Assembly: GCF_029258575.1 (NCBI RefSeq)
Contig: NZ_JARHYI010000082.1
Span: 1 to 38,410, forward strand
Length of the DNA stretch: 38,410 nt
Source: Brachyspira sp.
GTDB lineage: Bacteria; Spirochaetota; Brachyspiria; Brachyspirales; Brachyspiraceae
Direction: 5' to 3'
Shown here: in pieces, positions 15,216 to 24,500 of the stretch
Layout: every line of letters starts with the position of its first letter
Numbering within the stretch: position 1 is the first letter of the stretch
The notes under the pieces: generated by a model
The model's database searches: none
The model's input: only the letters and a program-made list of their open reading frames with translations
What the model was told of the DNA's origin: nothing
Made by a program: the position numbers and the translations under genes

Positions 15216-17576
15216 TTACTGCGGTATTTCAGGTATTTCATTATTTTTGAGTTTTTCAATAAAACTTCTCAAATCATTCTTATTGCCTTTATTGTTATTA
15301 ACTTTTCCTCTCTCAATGATCCTCTTAGTACCAAGACTTACAATAGTTTGAATATCTAAAATGAAACTAACAGTACCATCTCCCAAAACAGTAGCTCCTG
15401 CCAAACCTTCTGATTTTGTAATATTATCTTTAAGAGTTTTAATAACTATATCCTGTTCACCTATTAGGTTATTAACTAAAAGAGCAACTTTTTTTCCTTC
15501 AGAAGAAAGTATAACAGCATAGTATGATTTTATATTATCATATCTTGAAGGAAGTCTGAATAATTCTTTGATGCTGAGTACATTTATAACATCATCTCTT
15601 ACTTTAATAACTTCTATTCCTTCCAATTCTTGAATATCTTTAACATCTATTTTTACAGTTTCTAATATACTGTTAATAGGAACTGCATAGTATTCTTTTT
15701 CTGCATCGACAATAAGAGCCTGAATAATGGCAACAGTAAGAGGAATTCTAAGGAAGAAAGTGGAGCCTTTTCCAAATTCTGTTTCTATACCTACAGTACC
15801 ATTAATTTTTTCCAAACTTTTCTTAACAACATCCATACCAACACCTCTTCCAGATACATTGGTAATTTTTGATGCAGTAGAAAAACCAGGAGCAAATATA
15901 TATTCAAGCATTTGTTTTTCTGATAATTTAGCATCAGGAGAAACAAGACCTTTTTTAACAGCACTTTCAAATATTTTTTGAGGTATCATTCCTTTACCGT
16001 CATCGGATATTTTTATGATTATCAAGTTGCCTTCATGCGAAGCACTTAAAATAACTGTACCAGTTCTAGGTTTTCCAGCTTTTTCTCTATCTTCAGGCGA
16101 TTCTATACCATGATCCATAGCATTTCTTATAATATGCACTAATGGATCTACTAAAACTTCAATAACGGATTTATCTAATTCAGTTTCTTCTCCGTACATC
16201 TCTAATTTTACTTCTTTACCTAAATCTCTAGATAAATCCCTTATAAGACGAGGGAATCTGTTGAATGTTTGCGCTATAGGAAGCATTCTTATTTTCATTA
16301 CAGTTTCCTGAAGTTCATTTGTTACCCTTGTAAGAAGCTGATAAGAATTTCTAAATCTGTCTAAAGTATTTTTAAAATCTTCTTCCATTTTTACAAATTC
16401 ATTTAATTTATTATTGAAGCTATCTATATATGTATTTCTAATTTCTTTAGCCTCTTTTTTTTGCATATGATCTTCAAATTTTCTAAGTATTTGAACAATT
16501 GTATCTCTATAATATCTTTTTAATTCATTTAATCCAGTACCTATAATTTTCTGATATGAAGAGAGATCATCATCATACTGAACATAAGAACTTTTATTTG
16601 TTACAAGCTCTCCAACCTGATTCATCATAGCATCTATTCTATCACTTTCTACTCTTAAAAATGAACTTTGTCTTTCTTTATGATCTTTTGTTGCTTTATT
16701 AGTATCAGGTTTTTTACCAGTAGCTACTGCCGCAACAGTTTCTTTTTCTTTTTTATCCTGAAGGAATTTTTCATATTCTTCAAGAATTATTTCTTCTATA
16801 GAAATTTCTTTTGTAACATCAGGTAATGTAATAGCATCTATTATAGTTTGATCTTCTTTAATAGCAGCAATTATATAAGTAACATGCTCATAAAACCCAT
16901 CGCCTTCCAAAGATTCAAGAGGCGGTATACTTCCCATTATTTCGCCTACATCTTTTAAAGCAACGAATACTTGAACCCCGCCTACTGTTTTCATAGGACT
17001 TTCAGGGTCAAAACTTACATGTACTAATTTTGTTTTAACATTTTCTTCTACATTATCTCTTATTATTCCAAGCAAATCACTGTCATTTGGAAGAAGTTCG
17101 TATTTATTAACTTTTTTTTCAGATTCAGAAGTATTAGTATTTGAAGCAGTTGGAACATCTCCAGCAGACGGAGCAGGACCTTGACCTAATTTCATATTTT
17201 TAAAATCTTCTAATTTTTTTATTTCAGCTTCTATATCTCCAGAATACTCACTTTCTTCACTTGCAGTATTAATAAGATCTTTTAATATATCTATACCTTT
17301 TAAAAGTACATCAATAGTAGCATCATCTACTTCTATTTTGTTGTTTCTTATTAAATCAAGTAAATCTTCAAATCTATGGGCGTATTTTTGAGTTTCAACA
17401 AGTTCTACAGCTCCTGCACTTCCTTTTAAAGTGTGAACAGCTCTAAATATTTCTTGTATAGCATCAACATTATTTCTTTCATTGTCCAAAATAAGAATAT
17501 TTTGTTCTAATCTGTCAAGCATTTCAAATGCTTCTTCAAAGAAATCTTTAAGCAGACTTTTTATATAATCATCCAT
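15216..17576 (-). CDS. cheA: Chemotaxis histidine kinase CheA
   Basis: This 786-residue cytoplasmic kinase couples receptors to CheY. In order it has: the P1/Hpt domain (1-105) with phospho-acceptor His48 in FRAVHTLKGSAGA; a Ser/Asn/Thr linker near 140-155; a P2-like region (about 160-275); the P3 dimerisation helices (about 300-425; the paired coiled-coil segment appears expanded); the P4 ATPase with the N box VHIIRNAMDHGIESPEDREK, the G1 box SDDGKGM and the GRGVGMDVV box; and the P5 CheW-like domain (about 625-755). All catalytic boxes are present. The Shine-Dalgarno sequence is weak (GGGG, 8 bp from the ATG). It is divergent from ugd. Two receptor-like genes lie downstream on the same strand. 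Confidence 0.95.
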   Translation of the reverse strand: MDDYIKSLLKDFFEEAFEMLDRLEQNILILDNERNNVDAIQEIFRAVHTLKGSAGAVELVETQKYAHRFEDLLDLIRNNKIEVDDATIDVLLKGIDILKDLINTASEESEYSGDIEAEIKKLEDFKNMKLGQGPAPSAGDVPTASNTNTSESEKKVNKYELLPNDSDLLGIIRDNVEENVKTKLVHVSFDPESPMKTVGGVQVFVALKDVGEIMGSIPPLESLEGDGFYEHVTYIIAAIKEDQTIIDAITLPDVTKEISIEEIILEEYEKFLQDKKEKETVAAVATGKKPDTNKATKDHKERQSSFLRVESDRIDAMMNQVGELVTNKSSYVQYDDDLSSYQKIIGTGLNELKRYYRDTIVQILRKFEDHMQKKEAKEIRNTYIDSFNNKLNEFVKMEEDFKNTLDRFRNSYQLLTRVTNELQETVMKIRMLPIAQTFNRFPRLIRDLSRDLGKEVKLEMYGEETELDKSVIEVLVDPLVHIIRNAMDHGIESPEDREKAGKPRTGTVILSASHEGNLIIIKISDDGKGMIPQKIFESAVKKGLVSPDAKLSEKQMLEYIFAPGFSTASKITNVSGRGVGMDVVKKSLEKINGTVGIETEFGKGSTFFLRIPLTVAIIQALIVDAEKEYYAVPINSILETVKIDVKDIQELEGIEVIKVRDDVINVLSIKELFRLPSRYDNIKSYYAVILSSEGKKVALLVNNLIGEQDIVIKTLKDNITKSEGLAGATVLGDGTVSFILDIQTIVSLGTKRIIERGKVNNNKGNKNDLRSFIEKLKNNEIPEIPQ

Positions 17577-17611
17577 TTATACGCCCCACAAATTTAAAAT
17601 CTTATCATATA

Positions 17612-17619
17612 TTATCGGA
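17612..17619 (-). promoter_or_regulatory. Possible sigma-28-like -10 element upstream of cheA
   Basis: TCCGATAA on the minus strand, 36 bp upstream of the cheA ATG, resembles the FliA (sigma-28) -10 element GCCGATAA. The matching -35 (TAGATATT) is only a partial match, so this is tentative. Confidence 0.3.
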
Positions 17620-17655
17620 AAAATCCAAAAATATCTATAGTAAATAATATTTTGC

Positions 17656-17683
17656 TTGAAAATATAATAATTTATTATATGAT
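17656..17683 (+). promoter_or_regulatory. Predicted sigma-70 promoter of ugd
   Basis: TTGAAA (17656-17661), 16 bp and TATGAT (17678-17683) lie 45 bp upstream of the GTG start at 17729. Confidence 0.55.
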
Positions 17684-17728
17684 AAAATCTATTAAATGTC
17701 TACTTTTTTATTTTAAAGGAGTTTTTAA

Positions 17729-19036
17729 GTGAAAATATGTATAGTTGGTACAGGTTATGTAGGACTTATTACAGGAGCATGTCTTGCTGAGATGGGTAAT
17801 TATGTTATATGTGTTGATAATGACGAAGAAAAGTTAAAAAAACTTAAAAATGGTATAACACCTTTATATGAACCTGGATTAGAGGAGCTTATACTAGCAA
17901 ATGTTTCTGAAGGAAGATTAGAGTTTACAAATGATTTGGATTATGCTGTAAAAAAATCTATTGCATGTTTTATTGCTGTTGGAACTCCTTCTGGAGATGA
18001 TGGAAGCTGTGATTTAAGCTTTGTACTTTCAGTTGCCAATGATATAGGTAAGGCTATGAATGGATATAAAGTTATAGTAGATAAATCTACTGTGCCTGTT
18101 GGAACTCATAAATTGGTAGAAGATGAAATAAAAAAACATTATAATGCTGAATTTGATGTGGTTTCTAATCCTGAATTTTTGAAACAGGGTGCTGCTGTTG
18201 ATGACTTTTTAAAGCCTGATAGGGTAGTTATAGGTTCTGATTCTGAAAAAGCCATAGATATTATGAGAGATATTTATAGTCCTTTTACTAGAACAGGAAA
18301 TCCTATAATAATAATGGATGTTCGTTCTGCTGAAATGACTAAATATGCTGCTAATGCATTTTTGGCTACTAAAATATCATTTGCAAATGAAATTTCAAAT
18401 ATATGTGAGAAAGTAGGTGCTGATGCTGATTTGGTTAGAATAGGTATGTCAAGCGATAAAAGAATAGGAAATCAATTTTTATTTCATGGTTTGGGATACG
18501 GTGGAAGCTGTTTTCCTAAAGATGTGCAGGCCTTAATAAAAACAGCATCCGATTATGGAATAGATTCTGATTTACTTAAGGCAACTCATCAGGTTAACAT
18601 AAATCAGAGAAAAGTTTTTGTTAATAAAATTTTGAAGTATTATAATAATGATATTAAAGGTAAGACATTCGGATTATGGGGACTTGCATTCAAGCCTAGA
18701 ACTAATGATATGAGAGAGGCTCCTGCTATAACTATAATAAATATGCTTTTAGATGCTGGTGCTAATATTAAAGCTTATGATCCTAAAGCTTTTGATAATG
18801 CTAAGGCTATATTTGCAAATAAAATATACTATGCCGAAAATTCTTATGATGCTTTAAAAGATGCTGATGCTTTAATTTTAATTACAGAATGGAATGAATT
18901 TAGAAGACCTAGTTTTGATAAGATAAAAGAATTATTGAAAGAGCCTGTAATATTTGACGGCAGAAATCAATATGATAAAAAGAGAATGAAAGATAGAGGA
19001 ATTAAATATATTTCTCTAGGATCAGTTGATAATTAA
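17729..19036 (+). CDS. ugd: UDP-glucose 6-dehydrogenase
   Basis: This 435-residue cytoplasmic enzyme oxidises UDP-glucose to UDP-glucuronate with two NAD+, supplying uronic acids for surface polysaccharide. Visible motifs are the N-terminal Rossmann GTGYVGL (residues 7-13), VGTPSGDDGSCDL (84-96), DKSTVPVGT (118-126), the SNPEFLKQG block (146-154), TKYAANAFLA (204-213) and the catalytic Cys261 in GYGGSCFPKD. It starts with GTG, placed by the AAAGGAG ribosome binding site 7 bp upstream and by the conserved MKICIVGTGYVG opening. The next gene begins 3 bp after its stop and a third overlaps that one, so it probably heads a three-gene transcript. Confidence 0.95.
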   Translation: MKICIVGTGYVGLITGACLAEMGNYVICVDNDEEKLKKLKNGITPLYEPGLEELILANVSEGRLEFTNDLDYAVKKSIACFIAVGTPSGDDGSCDLSFVLSVANDIGKAMNGYKVIVDKSTVPVGTHKLVEDEIKKHYNAEFDVVSNPEFLKQGAAVDDFLKPDRVVIGSDSEKAIDIMRDIYSPFTRTGNPIIIMDVRSAEMTKYAANAFLATKISFANEISNICEKVGADADLVRIGMSSDKRIGNQFLFHGLGYGGSCFPKDVQALIKTASDYGIDSDLLKATHQVNINQRKVFVNKILKYYNNDIKGKTFGLWGLAFKPRTNDMREAPAITIINMLLDAGANIKAYDPKAFDNAKAIFANKIYYAENSYDALKDADALILITEWNEFRRPSFDKIKELLKEPVIFDGRNQYDKKRMKDRGIKYISLGSVDN

Positions 19037-19039
19037 TGT

Positions 19040-19555
19040 ATGATATATTTTACTTCAGATACTCATTTCTTTTATATGACTGCTAACAGAAAAAAGTTAT
19101 TTGATGATTATGATTCTATGCATAAATATTTGATTAATAAATGGAATGAAAAAGTATCTGAAGAAGATGATATATATATAATAGGAGATTTCTCCAATGA
19201 AAATGGATATTTAAAGACTTCTGGGTTATTGAGATGTTTGAATGGAAATAAATATCTTATAAAAGGAAATAATGATAAATTTGCAGAGAATATTAAATTT
19301 GACAAAACTTTATTCAAATTTATTAAAGACTATTATGTTTTGGATATAAAAAATTATAATAGTATTATAAAAAAAGCTGTATTATTTCATTATCCTATAT
19401 TAGAATGGGAAGGATATTACAACAATAGCATATTAATACATGGGCATTGGCATAAAAATAAAAAATATCATAAATCAGCATTTAATATAGCAAGTGATAT
19501 TCATAATTTTAGTCCATTGTCTATAAATGAAATATTAGAAATGGTGCTTGCTTAA
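19040..19555 (+). CDS. Calcineurin-like metallophosphoesterase
   Basis: This 171-residue single-domain phosphoesterase has all the metal-site blocks in order: TSDTHFF (D-x-H, residues 5-11), IIGDFS (GD, 47-52), KGNND (GN-D; Asn replaces the usual His of GNHD), FHYP (about 117) and HGHWH (about 134). The Asn change removes the residue that normally acts as proton donor; related phosphodiesterases also vary at this place. The substrate is unknown. It starts 3 bp after ugd, and its stop shares a base with the start of the next gene (TAATG), so translation is coupled. Confidence 0.88.
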   Translation: MIYFTSDTHFFYMTANRKKLFDDYDSMHKYLINKWNEKVSEEDDIYIIGDFSNENGYLKTSGLLRCLNGNKYLIKGNNDKFAENIKFDKTLFKFIKDYYVLDIKNYNSIIKKAVLFHYPILEWEGYYNNSILIHGHWHKNKKYHKSAFNIASDIHNFSPLSINEILEMVLA

Positions 19556-20718
19556 TGAATACTTATAAAGACATACTATTAAATAGGCTTCATACTACTA
19601 TAAATCATAAAAATAAAATAGAAGATGATTGCATTAAATTTCTAAGTTATGATATTACTATTGAGTCTAAAATAGTTCAGATAGAAAAGAAGAACAGTAT
19701 ACTATGTACTGTGTATTTTTATGTGAAAGTACCTCTTTTTGATAAGGTATTTTTTGAGTCATCTTCAAGTATTGCTTCTGATGAATATAAAGCAATAGAA
19801 CTTTCTTCTGATAATTTTGTATATTGTGCTTTGCAGGGAATATTAGATTTTTTATCTGGTATTCATCATCATGAAATAGAAACTTCAATACTAGGAATAA
19901 AGAAAAATTTTACCGTATGCGAAAGTCCTATGCTTGGTCTTGGTAATATAGAAAATAAAGAAGATTTTTATGATGATTATGTGGGATTTGATGAGAAGAA
20001 TGGATATTCCAGCTTTTTATGGAATGCTATACATAAGGAAGTGCCATTTATACTTGAAAATAATAGAGTAAGTTTTATAAAGACTTATGGTGCTAAAATG
20101 CCTAATGGTGATATAATAGTTGAATGTACTATAAATAATGTTAATAATAAAACTTTGGAAAATTGTGTTCAAAATGAAATTATTAAATGGGATAATAATG
20201 GAAAATTTTTTTCTATAAAGCAATTTTTCTTTATACTTCAATCTGATTGTACATATATAAAATATCCTTATTCTAAAGAAGAAATTGAATATTTTGTTAT
20301 TGAATATGTACTTGAATTTGAAAAATCTAATTTTAATTATATAGAATTTATAGAGAATATAAAAAATATAATATCTGATACTAATATAAGAGAAGAAATA
20401 ATAAATTTTGTTCCAGAGATATGTGCTGAATATGCTTTTAAAGATGTTATTTTTAATGATAGAGTTGAGGTTAATGTAGGAAGTAATAATTATAATATTT
20501 TAAAAACACAATTTCCTAGTTATAAATATATTGAAGATGCTTTAATAGACGGATTTTCGAATAAAATATTTAAAAAAGAAAGTTTTAATGAATTGGTTCA
20601 TATAAGTAATTCATATAATATAATATATGAAACTATGCAAAATGATCATAATATAAAAATGAAAGATATATTTGTATCAGTTACTTTTAATTTTACTGAG
20701 GAATATAAGTTTATCTAA
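19555..20718 (+). CDS. Uncharacterised 387-residue protein
   Basis: No family is recognised with confidence. The protein is soluble, acidic and rich in Asn, Ile and Tyr, with no signal peptide or membrane segment. It looks like two parts: residues 1-210 with a beta-strand-rich pattern (VYFYVKVPLFDKVFF, then GYSSFLWNAIHKEVPFI, then NGDIIVECTINN), and a more helical C-terminal half (ENIKNIISDTNIREEIINF). It is translationally coupled to the metallophosphoesterase (stop and start overlap in TAATG), so the two may act together. Its stop lies 2 bp from the convergent outer-membrane gene, with no terminator between them. Confidence 0.75.
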   Translation: MNTYKDILLNRLHTTINHKNKIEDDCIKFLSYDITIESKIVQIEKKNSILCTVYFYVKVPLFDKVFFESSSSIASDEYKAIELSSDNFVYCALQGILDFLSGIHHHEIETSILGIKKNFTVCESPMLGLGNIENKEDFYDDYVGFDEKNGYSSFLWNAIHKEVPFILENNRVSFIKTYGAKMPNGDIIVECTINNVNNKTLENCVQNEIIKWDNNGKFFSIKQFFFILQSDCTYIKYPYSKEEIEYFVIEYVLEFEKSNFNYIEFIENIKNIISDTNIREEIINFVPEICAEYAFKDVIFNDRVEVNVGSNNYNILKTQFPSYKYIEDALIDGFSNKIFKKESFNELVHISNSYNIIYETMQNDHNIKMKDIFVSVTFNFTEEYKFI

Positions 20719-20720
20719 TT

Positions 20721-21392
20721 TTAATATCCTAAATTAGAAATATAAATACCTATTTGAACTCCTAAATCTATTGATGAAAATTTAACGCTGTCTGGAGATA
20801 CTCTTATATCTTTTATCACAGGAAAATCATAATTAAAATAAAAACTCAAACTAAAACCGCTTATTGCAGGAAATGATTTTACACCAATCAAAAATTTTAC
20901 ATATGGTATTACTATATCATCAAATCTCTGCTTTAATCTGCTGTAATTAAGAGATTCTATTATATAATCATATCTATAACTTCCACCCAAAGGAACTTTT
21001 ACTCCTCCTCCAAATCCAATCATAAATATATTGGAAAACAAGCCTTCTATATATCCGCCTATATTTAGACTATCAAATATATGAGTATATTTTTGTCTGT
21101 CTTCATAATTAATAAATCTATAAGCATCTCTGTAATAACCTAAATCCATTCCCAAGCCTAATATAGCATATTCATGCAAAATAAAATTGTATGCAGGCTG
21201 AACTAAAAATCCTATTTCAAATGCTGATTGAGATTCATAGCTATTTTTATTTAATATTCCACCATGATTTTCTATATAATATTGAGGCAAACTTCCAGCT
21301 AATGGTAAAATATATCCTAAACTAAAAAAACCTAATTGTGAAAAAGCTTTTACAGATGTAAATAATATAAATAAAATAATAATTTTTTTCAT
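20721..21392 (-). CDS. Predicted outer-membrane beta-barrel protein
   Basis: This 223-residue protein has a cleavable signal peptide (MKKIIILFILFTSVKAFS, then QLGFF). It continues with alternating aromatic and hydrophobic strands (for example YAILGLGMDLGYYRD, SGFSLSFYFNYDF) and ends in GVQIGIYISNLGY with a C-terminal aromatic residue, as in outer-membrane barrels. A longer reading frame starts at 21425, but the promoter -10 (21415-21420) falls just inside that start, so the Met at 21392 is preferred; it also begins the signal peptide. It lies downstream of the FUSC-type gene on the same strand and may form an export pair with it, but it also has its own promoter. The specific family was not recognised. 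Confidence 0.72.
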   Translation of the reverse strand: MKKIIILFILFTSVKAFSQLGFFSLGYILPLAGSLPQYYIENHGGILNKNSYESQSAFEIGFLVQPAYNFILHEYAILGLGMDLGYYRDAYRFINYEDRQKYTHIFDSLNIGGYIEGLFSNIFMIGFGGGVKVPLGGSYRYDYIIESLNYSRLKQRFDDIVIPYVKFLIGVKSFPAISGFSLSFYFNYDFPVIKDIRVSPDSVKFSSIDLGVQIGIYISNLGY

Positions 21393-21414
21393 TCTTATAT
21401 CCATTAATTTATTA

Positions 21415-21442
21415 ATTATAAACATAATTATTTTAATGTCAA
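21415..21442 (-). promoter_or_regulatory. Consensus sigma-70 promoter of the outer-membrane gene
   Basis: On the minus strand TTGACA (21442-21437), 16 bp and TATAAT (21420-21415) form a perfect hexamer pair. It lies between the FUSC stop (21444) and the preferred start at 21392, and it fixes that start. Confidence 0.8.
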
Positions 21443-21443
21443 A

Positions 21444-23444
21444 TTATAATATATTATCTATATTATTTTTTATTGAATTGTTAATTGAATTGATGCTTTC
21501 AAAACAATTTTCTAATCTATAGAATATATATGAATCATTTTTTATAACATTTCTCCTTTTTTCTTCATTATTAAAATCATTAATTTCATTTTTAAATAAT
21601 TTAGCTGTATTTTCTAATATGCTTGATATATGCTCAACAAATATTAATATATTATGCCTATCTTCAGGTCTATTGTATGTTTTTATAAGATGTATTAACT
21701 GTTCTGCTTCTACTATAAATTTTCTATTGCTTTCTATTAATGAGTCAGTGATAGGGGTGCCTTTATATCTTGTTTGATTTTTTTCATATATGATTATGTT
21801 GTTTTTTATCATATATGCTTTTAATAGTATTTCATAGAGATATTGAGATGTAGTTTCATTATTGATAGCTTTTTTCATTTGATTTATTATCATAGTATCA
21901 ATTTCTATAAGCTCACTAATTTTATCAACCAATCCTTTATGAGTTTCTGTTCTTATAATAAAATGATCGAATACCCATACAATTAATAATGCTATTATAA
22001 TAAAGCCGACTCTTGAAGATGCTGAAATCAATTTTGGCATATATGGAAATGAAGATATTAATGCAGATATTGTACCATATATTTTTTTTAAAAAGTCATT
22101 TGCAGATGCTAAAGATAATAGAATGCATATTCCTATAGCTGGAATAATCATTTCATTTGGAATGTACTTAAAAAGAACTGAAAAAATAAATACACCTATA
22201 AAATTTCCAAATACATTTATTTTTAAATTAAGCTTCTGCTCTTCATAAAAAGGATAAAGCATTATATATGATAGAATAGGAAGCCAATAACCTCTTATTG
22301 CTATTTCTTCTGGTAAAAAATACATAATGGTAAATGATAAGCACATTATGATTCCCATTTTTAAAGAAAATCTGAAATGACATTTATTAATATCGAATTC
22401 TTTTTTTAATGTTAAAAATTGCAAATTGAATAATTTTTTTATTTCAAAATCATCTTTTTTGTTTTCAAACATATTCAATAATATATTTTTTAATTTGGAT
22501 AAAGCATATATCCATTCATAATTGCTTTTCTCGTCGCTTAAGTAGTAATTATCATTAAAATAATTTATAGCATTTATTATACTATTATATTCCTTTTCAT
22601 TTTTTGATATATCATGCTTTAATAATCTTGCTATTCTTTCTAGAACTTTTGAAAGCATTATAAAATATTCTAAATCACTGTCAGTGAATTTATCAAAATT
22701 TTTATATTCTTTATTTATTAAAATATTAACCTCTTCCAAGAATAAAACAAGTTCAAAATGATCAATATTTCTATTATTCATGGTGTTATGTCTTTTTAAG
22801 GTATCCATATATATAGCTAAAGTATATTCATTTATTATAGAAAATATATAATCTTTTTTACTCAATGAACAAGTTTTATTATATAATAGAAGTAATTTTT
22901 TATTTATTGCTTTCATTCCTCTGTATGCCAAATTATTAGATATTTTATGTTTTGTAAGAAATTTATTTGTAGTGAGGAATATGAATATTACAAGTAAAGA
23001 CATCAATATAGATTCCATTCTTAAATGTATATTTAATATAGGTATATTGTATGCCTGTAGAAGAACATAAGTAAATCCATATATAAAATAGTTTCTAGGA
23101 ACAAAATCATCTGAAAGTAAATACACTATAGAAAAAGTCACTATAAAATTTAGAATTATAACTAAAAATATGTTTTGTTCTGCTATTGTTGCTAAAAAGC
23201 CTAATAATAGTATTCTTAATGCCAGAGTAGGGAAATTTTCTATTGTAAAACTTTGACGCATTAAGGCACATATAAATATAGCAATTATTCCTATAGATGA
23301 GTTTTCTCTTCCATATAGATTTGATGTTATAATTAGTATTAATAATCCTACTAATACACTTGGAGTATAATCTACAACTCTTTTAAGAAATGCTATTAAT
23401 ATTTCTTTTTGTTTTTGATAAAAAAGCTTATTTTTAATAAACAT
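21444..23444 (-). CDS. FUSC-family (fusaric acid resistance/aromatic exporter-like) membrane protein
   Basis: This 666-residue inner-membrane protein is built as two repeats: a membrane block of about six helices (residues 25-165), a cytoplasmic helical stretch (165-360), a second membrane block (about 365-500; FRFSLKMGIIMCLSFTIMYF and GYWLPILSYIMLYPFYEEQK) and a cytoplasmic helical tail. The RGYWLPI..Y.MLYP segment is typical of FUSC/YccS-like proteins, which are linked to export of aromatic acids and other small molecules. The substrate is unknown. An outer-membrane protein gene follows 51 bp downstream. No membrane-fusion partner is seen. Confidence 0.82.
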   Translation of the reverse strand: MFIKNKLFYQKQKEILIAFLKRVVDYTPSVLVGLLILIITSNLYGRENSSIGIIAIFICALMRQSFTIENFPTLALRILLLGFLATIAEQNIFLVIILNFIVTFSIVYLLSDDFVPRNYFIYGFTYVLLQAYNIPILNIHLRMESILMSLLVIFIFLTTNKFLTKHKISNNLAYRGMKAINKKLLLLYNKTCSLSKKDYIFSIINEYTLAIYMDTLKRHNTMNNRNIDHFELVLFLEEVNILINKEYKNFDKFTDSDLEYFIMLSKVLERIARLLKHDISKNEKEYNSIINAINYFNDNYYLSDEKSNYEWIYALSKLKNILLNMFENKKDDFEIKKLFNLQFLTLKKEFDINKCHFRFSLKMGIIMCLSFTIMYFLPEEIAIRGYWLPILSYIMLYPFYEEQKLNLKINVFGNFIGVFIFSVLFKYIPNEMIIPAIGICILLSLASANDFLKKIYGTISALISSFPYMPKLISASSRVGFIIIALLIVWVFDHFIIRTETHKGLVDKISELIEIDTMIINQMKKAINNETTSQYLYEILLKAYMIKNNIIIYEKNQTRYKGTPITDSLIESNRKFIVEAEQLIHLIKTYNRPEDRHNILIFVEHISSILENTAKLFKNEINDFNNEEKRRNVIKNDSYIFYRLENCFESINSINNSIKNNIDNIL

Positions 23445-23580
23445 TGAAATTAATTTGTATTTTTTATTATATTTATAATAGAGAACTATATTATAAATAA
23501 AAAAATAGTCAATAAAAAATTATATAAATTTTTATTATTGTCGATATTAGAAACAAGTATTGTATTTTTGGAGATCAATT

Positions 23581-24084
23581 ATGCCAGCAGTAATTATAGA
23601 ACATGAAGAGTATCCTTCTGTAGTTGTAATAGAATATAATAGTATATACAGAAATGAATTACAAAATTTTATACATAATATAAAAATTAAAGATAATAAA
23701 GAAGAAGTTTATATAGAGCCTTATTTTAATAAGATAATACATAGTAATAATACAAATATAGGGCTTTTAACTATAGATGGAAGAATTAATGGTTATTATT
23801 ATATAAATAAAGAGGGTGTTTTAAAATATATATATATGAATTACCCTTATAGAAGAAATGGTTTTGCAAAACTTCTACTCACTCATGCTATTAAGGCTAA
23901 TCCAAATATACAGTTTGAAAAGAATGCTAATCAGGCTTATACAAGACTTATTAGTTCTCCTATATTTGAAGATATACTCAAAGGTAATTCTTCAGGTGCA
24001 TTGGATAAGGGTACTGGTGGAATGGATACATTTGAAGACTTAAGCGGTGGCGGAAGCAAAGAAGGGGAGCTTACTCTATTTTAA
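23581..24084 (+). CDS. GNAT-like N-acetyltransferase with a glycine-rich tail
   Basis: This 167-residue protein starts at the ATG at 23581, chosen because GGAG stands 7 bp upstream. The central part resembles a GNAT fold: GRINGYYYINKEGVLKYIYM strands followed by YRRNGFAKLLLTHAIK, where RRNGFA matches the acetyl-CoA-binding R/Q-x-x-G-x-G/A loop. The last 35 residues are unusual: Gly, Ser and acidic (SSGALDKGTGGMDTFEDL then SGGGSKEGELTLF), so a flexible tail is likely. The acceptor is unknown. The gene may be cotranscribed with the small lipoprotein gene 2 bp downstream. Confidence 0.68.
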   Translation: MPAVIIEHEEYPSVVVIEYNSIYRNELQNFIHNIKIKDNKEEVYIEPYFNKIIHSNNTNIGLLTIDGRINGYYYINKEGVLKYIYMNYPYRRNGFAKLLLTHAIKANPNIQFEKNANQAYTRLISSPIFEDILKGNSSGALDKGTGGMDTFEDLSGGGSKEGELTLF

Positions 24085-24086
24085 TT

Positions 24087-24500
24087 TTGAAAAAAATTTT
24101 ATATGTAAATATTATATTGATTATATTCTTATTAATTTCATGTACTCATAATTCTGTTTCTGTGAGAGAAAAACCTATAATTATAGAAAAAATAAAAGTT
24201 TATCATCTTATTAGCATGCATCCTGATATGAATATTACAATTAGTATAGATAAAGATAAAATATATGGTAAGTCTGCCATAAATGATTATTGGGCTAATT
24301 GTAAAATAGATGGCGATTTAATTTCTATTTATATGATAAAGACAACGAGGAGAACTGATAGTGTTGAAAAGAGAAGGGTAGAGGGAGATTATATATCTAT
24401 ACTTCAAACGGCATATTCTTATAAAATAGAAGACAATAAACTTTTTATATATACAAGATTCATTGATGAACCTCTTATTTATGAAGAATTAAAATATTAA
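24087..24500 (+). CDS. Small putative lipoprotein
   Basis: This 137-residue protein of unrecognised family has a lipoprotein signal (KKILYVNIILIIFLLISC; lipidated Cys at about 19). The mature part is strand-rich (PDMNITISIDKDKIYGKSAI, YWANCKIDGDLISIYMIKTT, YSYKIEDNKLFIYTRF). That pattern recalls small META/lipocalin-like lipoproteins, which remains a guess. The start is a TTG at 24087; no ATG gives the signal peptide. It follows the GNAT-like gene by 2 bp and ends at a terminator hairpin. Confidence 0.75.
   Translation: MKKILYVNIILIIFLLISCTHNSVSVREKPIIIEKIKVYHLISMHPDMNITISIDKDKIYGKSAINDYWANCKIDGDLISIYMIKTTRRTDSVEKRRVEGDYISILQTAYSYKIEDNKLFIYTRFIDEPLIYEELKY

Noticed and set aside
21393-21425. 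Start of the outer-membrane gene at 21425
   Set aside because: The -10 of a perfect promoter falls just inside this start. The signal peptide begins at the Met at 21392.
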